A stretch of 38,064 nucleotides of DNA from Propioniciclava sinopodophylli. GTDB lineage: Bacteria; Actinomycetota; Actinomycetes; Propionibacteriales; Propionibacteriaceae. Below the pieces are notes generated by a model. It was given only the letters and a program-made list of their open reading frames with translations, was not told where the DNA came from and ran no database searches. Below are positions 16,443 through 24,147 of this stretch, one piece after another (positions within the stretch are counted from its first letter, which is position 1; each line of letters starts with the position of its first letter). A program made the translations under genes and the position numbers. The stretch is taken from positions 1 through 38,064 of the forward strand of contig NZ_SDMQ01000019.1 of the NCBI RefSeq assembly GCF_004324755.1. Reading direction: 5' to 3'.

Positions 16443-16530
16443 CCGCCGAGGGCTTGGGTCCAGCCCGCCGAGGGCTTGGGTCCAGCCCGCCGAGGGCTTC
16501 GGTCCAGCCCGCCGAGGGCTTGGGTTCAGC
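16443..16530. repeat. four tandem 22-bp repeats
   Basis: Unit CCGCCGAGGGCTTGGGTCCAGC repeats four times without gaps; that string exceeds common linker size but units 1 and 2 are identical and units 3 and 4 each differ by one base. The array covers the end of the DUF1992 pseudogene and lies 109-196 bp before the next start. Confidence 0.9.
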
Positions 16531-16900
16531 CCGCCCGGCCACCCGCCCAAGCCGCCACCACGGCGTCCACGTCGACGAGGCGCACGATGATGCGCGGTCC
16601 GGTGTCCGGCCGGCGGTAGTGCTCGCGGACATGCGCGTTCAAGGCCTCGCAGCGTTCGCGCACCTCGGCCTCGGTGCGGCAGTCGGCCACGGCGTCCTGG
16701 ATGTCGGCGACCTCGCGGCGCAGGGCGAGCGGCAAGGGCAGCACGGCCTCAAGGTTCTCGGCCTGCATCTTGGCCTTGATTCACCAGTCCTCGGAGGTGT
16801 CGAGTTCGATCGGTTGCCCGGCGCCGGGCAGGTTGTCGAAGGCGCCGCGCTCCATTGCCTCGCGGATCTGCCGGTCGATCCAGTTTTCGAATTGCATCAT
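16526..16900 (-). pseudogene. DUF1992 (DnaJC28-like) gene with an in-frame stop
   Basis: Reading from ATG 16900-16898 gives FENWIDRQIREAMERGAFDN, LPGAGQPI and then SEDW, a TGA at 16783-16781, and the frame continues as IKAKMQAENLEAVLPLPL to a natural stop at 16526. Actinobacterial DUF1992 proteins have WW or WxxK at this place, so a single TGG to TGA change in a Trp codon explains the break. The start overlaps the folP2 stop as ATGA, an intact coupling. Translation might restart at the internal ATG 16768 to give an 80-residue C-terminal piece. A sequencing error cannot be excluded. Confidence 0.8.
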
Positions 16901-17820
16901 GGCTTTCGCTCGCCGCGCACCGCGACCGACGGCGGCCGATCACCGCGGATGGAGGCGACCATGTCAAGGGTGCGCCGCGTCGCGCGCACGTCGTGGGTCC
17001 GGAACACCGTCGCCCCTAGCCAGGCCGCCACGGCGGTCGCGGCCAGGGAGCCCTCGAGGCGTTCATCGGCAGGCAGATCGAGGGTCTCGCCCACGAAGTC
17101 CTTGCGGGAGATCGCCTGCAGCACCGGGTACCCCAGCGCCGCCACCGACGCAGTGGCCCGCAGCACGCGCAGCGAGTTGCGGGTCGTCTTGCCGAAGTCG
17201 AGGGTCGGGTCGACGAGCACCGCCTCCGGCCGGACGCCGGCGTCCACCGCACGCTGCGCGCCCGCGGCCAGCCCCGCCAGCACGGAACGGACGACGCCGT
17301 CAGGGTCGTCGCCGTAGGAGATGTCCACGGGATCGGTGCGGGGCGGGAGCCCGCCCGTGTGCGACACGACGTAGCCGGCCCCCAAATCGGCCGCTCCGAG
17401 GACCAGGTCCGGATCCGCGCCGGCCCACGTGTCGTTGACGAGATCCACGCCGACGTCGGCGATGGCCTCGAGCACCTCCGAGCGCCAGGTGTCGACGCTG
17501 AGCACCAGGTCGGGGAACCGCTCGCGCGCCGCCAGGAGGAAGGGCCGGACGCGGGCCACCTCGGTCGCGACATCGACCCACTCCCCCTGCTGGCCCGCAC
17601 GGACGCCACCCACGTCGACGATGTCGGCACCGGACGCCACGGCCGAGGCGAGGGCGTCCAGCGCGGGTTCGAGTGCGTCGGTGCCGGCGGTGACGTAGAA
17701 GGAGTCGCGGGTGCGGTTGACGATCGCCATGACCGCGGGGCGTCCGGCGTCGAAGCGCTGACCGCGCAGGGCCAGCGCCGGGGTGGTCGGCAGGTCGACG
17801 GGGAGCAGGTCAGCATTCAC
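16897..17820 (-). CDS. folP2: FolP2-type dihydropteroate synthase homologue
   Basis: A 307-residue TIM-barrel protein of the dihydropteroate synthase family. It matches the mycobacterial FolP2 variant rather than FolP1: MAIVNRTRDSFY replaces the usual NVTPDSF, DIVDVGGVRAGQQGE replaces the GGESTRPG loop, and LSVDTWR, LVNDTWAG, VSHTGG, LIDP-like VLVDPTLDFGKTTRNS, ISRKDFVGETL and FRTHDVRATRRTLDMV all follow FolP2. Mycobacterial folP2 is reported not to provide normal synthase activity, so a folate role should not be assumed. GTG 17820 is preceded by CACAAT and 6 nt, a possible leaderless start. The stop overlaps the broken DUF1992 gene. Confidence 0.88.
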   Translation of the reverse strand: MNADLLPVDLPTTPALALRGQRFDAGRPAVMAIVNRTRDSFYVTAGTDALEPALDALASAVASGADIVDVGGVRAGQQGEWVDVATEVARVRPFLLAARERFPDLVLSVDTWRSEVLEAIADVGVDLVNDTWAGADPDLVLGAADLGAGYVVSHTGGLPPRTDPVDISYGDDPDGVVRSVLAGLAAGAQRAVDAGVRPEAVLVDPTLDFGKTTRNSLRVLRATASVAALGYPVLQAISRKDFVGETLDLPADERLEGSLAATAVAAWLGATVFRTHDVRATRRTLDMVASIRGDRPPSVAVRGERKP

Positions 17821-18002
17821 GCGTCCATTGTGCCGGGGGCTGGCGGCGGACAGGACCGCGGCTCTCGGCGGCGTGGCAAACCAGAGTCCTCGCCCGGCTT
17901 GAGGATCTCCTCGCCACCCGGCTGGGTCACGGTACTGCAGACATGGACGTCCATCCGCCGCGTGACAGGATGGGACGGCAGCGACAGCGAAAGGTTTCCG
18001 CC

Positions 18003-19013
18003 ATGAAGTTCCGTCACCTGGGCCGCTCCGGCCTCAAGATCTCCGAGATCGTCTACGGCAACTGGCTCACGCACGGTTCCCAGGTCGAGAACGACACCGC
18101 GACCGCCTGCGTGCGCGCCGCACTGGACGCCGGCATCACCAGCTTCGACACCGCCGACGTGTACGCCAACACCGTCGCCGAGCAGGTGCTGGGTGACGCG
18201 TTGAGGGGCCAGCGCCGCGAGAGCCTCGAGATCTTCACGAAGGTGTACTGGCCGACCGGCCCCAAGGGCCCCAACGACACCGGCCTGTCGCGCAAGCACA
18301 TCATGGAGTCGATCAACGGCTCGCTGAAGCGCCTCGGCACCGACTACGTCGACCTCTACCAGGCCCACCGCTACGACCACGACACGCCGCTGGAGGAGAC
18401 CATGCAGGCGTTCGCCGACGTCGTCCGGCAGGGCAAGGCCCTCTACATCGGCGTCAGCGAGTGGACCGCCGACCAGATCCGTGCGGGCCATGCGCTCGCC
18501 CGTGACCTCGGCGTCCAGCTCATCTCCAGCCAGCCGCAGTACTCCATGCTGTGGCGCGTCATCGAGGGCGAGGTCGTCCCGACGTGCGCCGAGCTGGGCG
18601 TCAGCCAGATCGTCTGGTCGCCGGTCGCCCAGGGCGTCCTGACCGGCAAGTACGCGCCGGGACAGCCGCTGCCCGAGGGGTCGCGAGCGACCGACGACAA
18701 GGGCGGCGCGAACATGATCAAGCGGTTCATGGACGACGCGGTGCTCGAGCGCGTCCAGCGGCTGCGCCCCATCGCGGACGACCTCGGCCTGTCGATGGCG
18801 CAGCTGGCGGTCGCGTGGGTGCTGCAGAACGACAACGTGGCTGGCGCCATCATCGGGGCGTCCCGTCCCGAGCAGGTGGCCGAGAACGTGGCCGCCTCCG
18901 GCGTCACGTTGGACGCCGGCGTCCTGGCCGCGATCGACGACGTGCTCGGCGACGCCGTGCAGTCCGACCCGGGGCTGACGGCCAAGAACGCGCCCGCGGG
19001 CCGCGTCGTCTAG
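18003..19013 (+). CDS. aldo/keto reductase, potassium-channel beta-subunit type
   Basis: NADP-dependent carbonyl reductase of 336 residues with the AKR fold. The catalytic tetrad is visible: Asp and Tyr in FDTADVY, Lys in FTKVYWP and His in QAHRYD. The C-terminal cofactor-binding part reads AIIGASRPEQVAENV. The opening KFRHLGRSGLKISEI and the length place it near the Kv-beta/YghZ-like group. ATG 18003 is preceded by AAAGG at a normal distance; the in-frame ATG at 17943 would add 20 residues with no family match. It is divergent from folP2. The physiological substrate is unknown. Confidence 0.92.
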   Translation: MKFRHLGRSGLKISEIVYGNWLTHGSQVENDTATACVRAALDAGITSFDTADVYANTVAEQVLGDALRGQRRESLEIFTKVYWPTGPKGPNDTGLSRKHIMESINGSLKRLGTDYVDLYQAHRYDHDTPLEETMQAFADVVRQGKALYIGVSEWTADQIRAGHALARDLGVQLISSQPQYSMLWRVIEGEVVPTCAELGVSQIVWSPVAQGVLTGKYAPGQPLPEGSRATDDKGGANMIKRFMDDAVLERVQRLRPIADDLGLSMAQLAVAWVLQNDNVAGAIIGASRPEQVAENVAASGVTLDAGVLAAIDDVLGDAVQSDPGLTAKNAPAGRVV

Positions 19014-19173
19014 GGCCGGCCCAAGCAAACGGGAGACTGACCCGTCCTCATGGGCATGACAGCCACGGACGCAAGGCAGGGATCCCGCAGACCTGCCAGT
19101 GGACGGAGGGCCGACTGCTGGTGGCGACGCGCGGCATGGGAGACTGGGCGCTGATCCGAACGAAAGGCCCTCG

Positions 19174-19989
19174 ATGAAGCGCATCCTCGCGGCCACGGCC
19201 ACCGTGGCCGTCCTGGCCCTGTCCGCCTGCACCCCGGACGCCGTCTCGGGCACGCCCAGCCCGACGCCGCTGCCGTCATCGAGCCCACTGCCCACGGCCA
19301 CCGCGACGCCGACGATCAAGCCGTCGCCGGCGAACACGGGGCTGACCACGAAGCCGACCGTCACCCCGCCGCCGCGCAAGCAGACGGCCAAGCCCACCAC
19401 GCAGGCCACCCCTGAGGTGCCCAGCGACATCCCCGGCGACCTCGGCGAGGTCCCCGCGGGCTTCTCGCTGCCGGACGAGGACCGTCCGGGCGACGAGGAG
19501 ACCTCCGCGTTCACCACCACCGTCTGGCGGGCGTCCTGCCCCGATCGTGTGCTGAAGCTGGACGCCGCCTCGGGCATCACGGCGTCACGCGTCAAGGAGT
19601 CGATCGGACCGGAGCACGCCGTGGTCAACGGGTTGTTCGTGTTCGCCGACGAGGCGGCCGCACAGGCCTTCATGGACGAGCTGGGCACGAAACTGCGCGC
19701 CTGCGCTGCTGAAGGCCCCGACGAGGACGGCTGGCGGACGGTCCAGGCCACGCGCGAGCTCGCCGACCTCGGCGACGGCGGCCTCGACGTCGGCAGTTGG
19801 TCGGAGTGGGACGCCGGCGACGACGGCTACATCGTCGCCCCCGGCGCCGGGCTGGAGTACATCGTGCGCTCGGGCGCCCACGTCGTGATCGCCCAGGAGG
19901 GCGGCGAGTACGCGGGCGACCCCGGCCTGCTCCCCGACGTCGTGGCGGACCTGCGGGCCCGCATCACCACGATGCTCGACCAGCTCTGA
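19174..19989 (+). CDS. lipoprotein with Pro/Thr linker
   Basis: A 271-residue secreted lipoprotein: signal MKRILAATATVAVLALSAC with a clear lipobox, a roughly 80-residue Pro/Thr/Ser/Lys linker, then a globular domain from about residue 100 with two cysteines (WRASCPD, LRACAAE). The globular part has the layout of actinobacterial sensor-like extracellular domains (a Cys pair and a stretch with VNGLFVFADEAAAQAFMDEL), but no family is certain. ATG 19174 is preceded by GAAAGG. It follows the aldo/keto reductase by 160 nt with no clear gene between. Confidence 0.8.
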   Translation: MKRILAATATVAVLALSACTPDAVSGTPSPTPLPSSSPLPTATATPTIKPSPANTGLTTKPTVTPPPRKQTAKPTTQATPEVPSDIPGDLGEVPAGFSLPDEDRPGDEETSAFTTTVWRASCPDRVLKLDAASGITASRVKESIGPEHAVVNGLFVFADEAAAQAFMDELGTKLRACAAEGPDEDGWRTVQATRELADLGDGGLDVGSWSEWDAGDDGYIVAPGAGLEYIVRSGAHVVIAQEGGEYAGDPGLLPDVVADLRARITTMLDQL

Positions 19990-20051
19990 CCGCCGTGGCC
20001 TGGGTGGACACGCGTCGCGCGTGCCCCGGGCGACGGAACTGGCTGACACGT

Positions 20052-20162
20052 CTCGGCGCCGTGCGACATACCTGAGTGACCGACTCCACGCCTGAGCGTG
20101 CCAAGCGCCACTCAGACTTGTCGCCCGGTGGTGAGCAGCGTCACTCAGATCCGTCGCCCGGG
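20052..20162 (-). repeat. 111-bp interspersed repeat, copy B (inverted)
   Basis: Reverse-complement copy of 15011-15121 with about 6 mismatches and no indel by eye. It lies between the lipoprotein and LysR-like genes and has the same three core motifs. The two copies face each other across 4.9 kb. Confidence 0.85.
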
Positions 20163-20215
20163 GCGCCGGCCGCTCTTGCATCCGGGCGGGCGCACGGTTG
20201 CTCCTGCGCCCCGGT

Positions 20216-20761
20216 TCACCGCCGGCGCGAGCGCTCCTGAACCGTGCGTGAACTGGTCGCCGAGCGCCCGCGGACGACCCCCACGAAGTCGTCCAGGACC
20301 GGATCGTCGCGGTCGGCCAGCCACGCCAGGCCGACCGTGGTGGTCGGGGCGTCCGTGACCGGACGGTGCGCGAGGTCGCGCCGGCTGGGCGCCCGCGCCA
20401 CCGAGAGCGGAACGCGCAGGACGACCCCGCCCCCGGCGACCATCGCGATCGTTTCATCGGTGACCTCCGTGCGGACGTCCTCGTCAGCGAGGTCGGCCGT
20501 GGTCACCTCGTCGTAGAGCGAGATCGGGTGGTCCTTGGCGACCCACACGACCGGCTGCTCCTCGTACAGGCGGATGAGGTGGAGACCCTCGGTGTCCAGC
20601 GGCAGGCGGGCGAAGCAGAAATCCACCTCGCCGGAGACCAGGACGCGGCGCTGGTCCGCCTCGGTGACCTCGAAGGTCTCCAAGGGGGTGCGGGGGTAGC
20701 GCTCGGCCCACGTCCGACGCCACTTGGTCAGGATCACACCCGGAACGAAGGCTACGCGCAT
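20216..20761 (-). CDS. stand-alone LysR-type ligand-binding domain protein
   Basis: A 181-residue protein that is only the periplasmic-binding-like effector domain of LysR regulators (RVAFVPGVILTKWRRTWAER, the VDFCFARLPLD and VVWVAKDHPIS segments, VRGRSATSSR at the end). The N-terminal helix-turn-helix is absent, and no helix-turn-helix frame exists upstream. Similar free-standing effector domains occur in Actinobacteria, so this is likely a genuine short family rather than a truncation. TAGCGT lies 6 nt before ATG 20761, so a leaderless start is likely. Without a DNA-binding domain it may bind a small molecule or act with a partner. Confidence 0.75.
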   Translation of the reverse strand: MRVAFVPGVILTKWRRTWAERYPRTPLETFEVTEADQRRVLVSGEVDFCFARLPLDTEGLHLIRLYEEQPVVWVAKDHPISLYDEVTTADLADEDVRTEVTDETIAMVAGGGVVLRVPLSVARAPSRRDLAHRPVTDAPTTTVGLAWLADRDDPVLDDFVGVVRGRSATSSRTVQERSRRR

Positions 20762-20935
20762 GCGCCCACGCTAGCCGTGCTGCACCGGGTCGGCCTCAAC
20801 CACACGGCCCGCGGCCCTGCCGTCGCGTGGCGGACGCAGCGACGCCGCCCCCGGCCCGGACCCTTCGAGGCTCGCGTCCCTCGCACCTCAGGGCCCCTGG
20901 CGCCAGTGGGCGGCGTCGCGGTGGTTGCGTGTCGG

Positions 20936-21784
20936 TCAGTAGCCGATCGACTTCAGGTACGCCCGGGAATCGGCGATGCAGTCGAACGGGTCGCGGCCGT
21001 AGGTGTCGTCCTGCTCGATGAAGAAGAACTCCGCGCCCGCGGCCTCGGCGGCCGGCAGGAGCTCGGGCCAGTTCATGTTGCCCTGGCCGACCTCGGCGAA
21101 TTGCGCGATGTTCAGGAAGCCCTGAAAGCCTCCCGCGACGTCGCCCGACATCATCTTGTCGACGGCCTCTTGCGGCACCGGCACAACACGGAAGTCCTTC
21201 ACATGGATCAGCTTGCACACGCCCGAGTACTCCTTGAGCATGTCCAGCGGCGCCATGCCGCCCCGCTGCACCCAGTGCAGGTCGACCTCGAAGTGCACGC
21301 TCGGGGCGACGCGGCGCACGATGTCGAACATCCGCTCCCCGTCGAACTTGGCCAGGTCGACGTGGTGGTTGTGGTAGCACAACGTGATGCCGTCGTCCGC
21401 CAGCTTGGACGCCGCGGGCTCCACCTCTGCGGCCCACGCCTCGCAGGCCTCCTTAGACACCATCGCGGTGAACGGCATCATGCCGATGCGGACGAACCGC
21501 GTGCCGAGGCGACGGCAGTCGGCCACGACCTTGTCGTAGTGCTCCTCGAGGTTGTCGCCCGTGGCCGTCGGGCCGGGCTTGAGCGCCACCGAGAGGGCAC
21601 CCACCTGGATGCCCAGCTCGTTGATGCCCTGCTCGAGGGCGGCCGTGTTGGTCTCATCCATCGGGATCTGGCTGACCTCGACGGCGTCGACATCCAGCTC
21701 CTTGAGCCGCTGCAGCACGGCCCACATGCCCTCGTCAGCGACCTGCTGACGGAGCATCATCATCTGCACACCCAGAACGGCCAT
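20936..21784 (-). CDS. sugar phosphate isomerase/epimerase family TIM-barrel protein A
   Basis: A 282-residue xylose-isomerase-like barrel of the family that includes inosose dehydratase (IolE) and 3-keto-sugar enzymes. Metal-site regions visible are TLCYHNHHVD, HFEVDLHWV, LIHVKDFR and the terminal FIEQDDTYG. It starts 3 nt after the stop of oxidoreductase A, so the two are co-translated. Pairing of such a barrel with a Gfo/Idh/MocA oxidoreductase is typical of inositol or C3-oxidised sugar catabolism; the substrate is not determinable here. Confidence 0.88.
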   Translation of the reverse strand: MAVLGVQMMMLRQQVADEGMWAVLQRLKELDVDAVEVSQIPMDETNTAALEQGINELGIQVGALSVALKPGPTATGDNLEEHYDKVVADCRRLGTRFVRIGMMPFTAMVSKEACEAWAAEVEPAASKLADDGITLCYHNHHVDLAKFDGERMFDIVRRVAPSVHFEVDLHWVQRGGMAPLDMLKEYSGVCKLIHVKDFRVVPVPQEAVDKMMSGDVAGGFQGFLNIAQFAEVGQGNMNWPELLPAAEAAGAEFFFIEQDDTYGRDPFDCIADSRAYLKSIGY

Positions 21785-21787
21785 TCT

Positions 21788-22954
21788 TCAGCTCCTCTGC
21801 TCGAACTTGCCCTCGTCGGCGATGCGCTTGTTGAGCTCGCGCATGTAGGTCTCCTCGTCGAAGTCGTCGATCGAGACCTCCTGGCCCGTCCAGCTGGACA
21901 GGTGGATGGCGTTCGCGAGGCGGACGCCGTGGATGCCGTCGGAGCCCGGGGCGAGCGGCTCGGCGTCGTGGAGGATCTGGTCGGCGAAGTTCTTCAACAC
22001 GTCGGAGTGCTGCTGGCCCCACACCGAGCCGTACTCGATGGTCTCCTCGGTCATGAGCTCGGCGCGGTCGAGCTTGCCGGTGAACAGGGCGGCCACGGCG
22101 CTCATGTCCATGTTCTGGCTGAGCACCTGCTCGTCCTCCTTGAGGCGCGTGATCGTCACCTTGTTGGAGTTCTCGACGACGATCTTGCCCTTGTCGCACA
22201 GGATCTCGAGGCGGTCGGTGCCCGGCAGGTCGTGCGTGCAGGTGATGAACGTGCCGGTGGCGCCGTCCTCGAAGCTCACCAGGGCGTTGACCTCGTCCTC
22301 GACGACGATGTCGCGGCGGAACCCGTACTGGGCCTTCGCGAACACGCTCTTCGGGACGCCGCACATCCACTGCCACAGGTCGAGCTGGTGGGGGGCCTGG
22401 TTGACCAGGACGCCGCCGCCTTCGCCGCCCCACGTGGCACGCCAGTCGGACTGGGCGTAGTAGGGCTGCGGGCGCCACCACGTGGTGATGATCCAGGAGG
22501 TGTGCCGGAGCTTGCCCAGCTCGCCGGAGTCCATGATCGCCTTGAGGTCCTTGTACAGCGGGTTGGTGCGCTGGTTGAAGAACACGCCGAACTTCAGGTC
22601 GGGCTTGGTCTCGGCGAACTCGATGACCTCGCGGGCCTGCTTGGTGTAGACGCCGACCGGCTTCTCCAGCAGCGTGTGCATGCCGTGCTCGAGCCCGTAG
22701 ATGCCCATCTCGGGGTGCAGGTAGTGCGGCACGGTCGTGACGATGGCGTCCACATTGCCGGACGCGATCATCTCCTTGTAGTCGGTGTAGAAGGGGACGC
22801 CGTACTCGTCGGCCGCTTCCTTCTTCTCGGGCAGGATGTCGCAGATGGCGCCGATCACCATGTTGGGGACCATGCCACCATCGATGAACTTGGCGTACAT
22901 GCCGCCCTCGGCGCCCAGGCCGATGATGCCCAGCCGGACCTTGTCCTCCGCCAT
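21788..22954 (-). CDS. Gfo/Idh/MocA family oxidoreductase A
   Basis: NAD(P)-dependent sugar or inositol dehydrogenase of 388 residues. Seen: Rossmann motif GIIGLGAEGG, the conserved EKPVGV with the catalytic-region lysine, and GGGVLVNQAPHQLDLWQWMCG carrying the Asp/His that act on the sugar. ATG 22954 has the ribosome-binding site GAAGGAG; a further in-frame ATG 39 nt upstream is unlikely. It leads protein A of the isomerase family by 3 nt. It has about 50 residues more than oxidoreductase B, mostly in the C-terminal part. Confidence 0.92.
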   Translation of the reverse strand: MAEDKVRLGIIGLGAEGGMYAKFIDGGMVPNMVIGAICDILPEKKEAADEYGVPFYTDYKEMIASGNVDAIVTTVPHYLHPEMGIYGLEHGMHTLLEKPVGVYTKQAREVIEFAETKPDLKFGVFFNQRTNPLYKDLKAIMDSGELGKLRHTSWIITTWWRPQPYYAQSDWRATWGGEGGGVLVNQAPHQLDLWQWMCGVPKSVFAKAQYGFRRDIVVEDEVNALVSFEDGATGTFITCTHDLPGTDRLEILCDKGKIVVENSNKVTITRLKEDEQVLSQNMDMSAVAALFTGKLDRAELMTEETIEYGSVWGQQHSDVLKNFADQILHDAEPLAPGSDGIHGVRLANAIHLSSWTGQEVSIDDFDEETYMRELNKRIADEGKFEQRS

Positions 22955-22991
22955 TGATCGCTCCTTCGCAACGTCTGTGGTCGTGGATTTC

Positions 22992-22997
22992 ACACTA
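22992..22997 (-). promoter_or_regulatory. -10 box of the oxidoreductase A operon
   Basis: TAGTGT on the minus strand would start transcription near 22985, leaving a leader of about 30 nt with GAAGGAG. The 188-nt gap after oxidoreductase B supports a separate promoter. Confidence 0.35.
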
Positions 22998-23142
22998 GGT
23001 CCGGGTCGCAGGCAACGTGCCGGAACCGTGAGAGTTGCCGCGCTTTGCCCCCAGTCGCCTCACACCAAGAACGCGGTGCCGCGTACCGGACGCCGCCACC
23101 ACACTGCGTCCCCTCCTGGTGCCCCCTTCGTCCTGGGGAAGG

Positions 23143-24147
23143 CTAGAACCCCGAGACCTCGTAGGTCTTCTTCAGGATCTGCAACGACTTCATGGCCTCG
23201 GCCGGGCTGATCCAGAACGGCTCCGGGTCGTCCACCTTGGCGTAGAAGTCGCGGATGAGCAGCTCGTGCGACACGCCCCAGTACGAGCGGCCCCCCGAGG
23301 GCACCTTCCGCTCCTCGTAGGTGTCGAGGCGCCCGTCCTTCCAGGCGACGGTCAGGCCGTTGCGCAGGGAGACGTAGGCGTTCTCGCAGTCCAGCTCGAA
23401 CTCGACCGGGCGGTGCTGCGGAGCGGTCAGTGTGGCGTAGAACGACGTCTTCAGCCCCGAGGAGTGCGTCAGCAGCATCTCCGCGGTGTCCTCGACCTCG
23501 ATGACGTCGCCGAACTTGTTGGTCGCCACGTGTCCGGCGATGTCGACGACGTCGCCCATGAACCACTGCACCAGGTCGAGGGTATGGATCGCCTGGTTGA
23601 TCAGCAGTCCACCCCCCGACTCCTCGCGCGAACCGCGCCACGGCTTGGCCCGGTAGTAGTCCGCGGTCCGCGTCCACACGACGGACGCGTACGCGCCATG
23701 GATCTCGCCGAGCTCGCCCGAATCCAGGAGGCGCCGCAGCTCCTGGGAGCTGATGTTGTAGCGGTTCTGGAAGCAGATGCCGATCTTGGGCGCCCGGTCC
23801 CCTGCCCGGGCGTCCACCCAGTCGAGCAGGCGCTGGCCGTCCTCGATGGACGCTGCCAGCGGCTTCTCCTGGATGACGTGGACGCCCCGCTCGAGGGCCT
23901 CCAGCGTGGGCGTGATGTGCTGGTGGTGCGGCGTCGTGACGTGCACGACGTCGGGCGCCGCGGCGTCCACCAGTTCGTCGATGGACGCGTACGCCGGGAC
24001 GCCGAGCGTCGCGTTCGCCTGCTCGCGCCGGTCGGCGTCCGTGTCGACGATGCCGACCAGATCGACGCCCTCGATCGTGTCGATCGCCTCGCGGTGGATG
24101 ATCGCAACGTCACCCCAGCCGACGATGGCCGCCCTGGTCACTGCCAT
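23143..24147 (-). CDS. Gfo/Idh/MocA family oxidoreductase B
   Basis: A 334-residue NAD(P)-dependent oxidoreductase: Rossmann AAIVGWGDVAIIHRE (the glycine motif is loose), IQEKPLAASIEDG, and GGGLLINQAIHTLDLVQWFMG. ATG 24147 lies inside the end of isomerase-family protein B with a 10-nt overlap, so translation is coupled. The start was chosen for MAVTRAAIVGWG; the open frame upstream is not family sequence. It forms the second half of the upstream sugar pair. Confidence 0.92.
   Translation of the reverse strand: MAVTRAAIVGWGDVAIIHREAIDTIEGVDLVGIVDTDADRREQANATLGVPAYASIDELVDAAAPDVVHVTTPHHQHITPTLEALERGVHVIQEKPLAASIEDGQRLLDWVDARAGDRAPKIGICFQNRYNISSQELRRLLDSGELGEIHGAYASVVWTRTADYYRAKPWRGSREESGGGLLINQAIHTLDLVQWFMGDVVDIAGHVATNKFGDVIEVEDTAEMLLTHSSGLKTSFYATLTAPQHRPVEFELDCENAYVSLRNGLTVAWKDGRLDTYEERKVPSGGRSYWGVSHELLIRDFYAKVDDPEPFWISPAEAMKSLQILKKTYEVSGF

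Noticed and set aside
16781-16783. TGA read as tryptophan or selenocysteine
   Set aside because: TGA is a normal stop in neighbouring genes and there is no SECIS-like hairpin evident; a nonsense mutation is simpler.
20216-20761. LysR-like gene as a truncated regulator
   Set aside because: A -10 box sits directly before its ATG and no helix-turn-helix remnant is upstream, so a genuine stand-alone domain is more likely.
20366-22957. Open frame of 863 codons on the plus strand
   Set aside because: Antisense to the isomerase and oxidoreductase genes; its translation is low-complexity Val/Asp/Leu/Gly-rich, typical of the complement of high-GC coding sequence.
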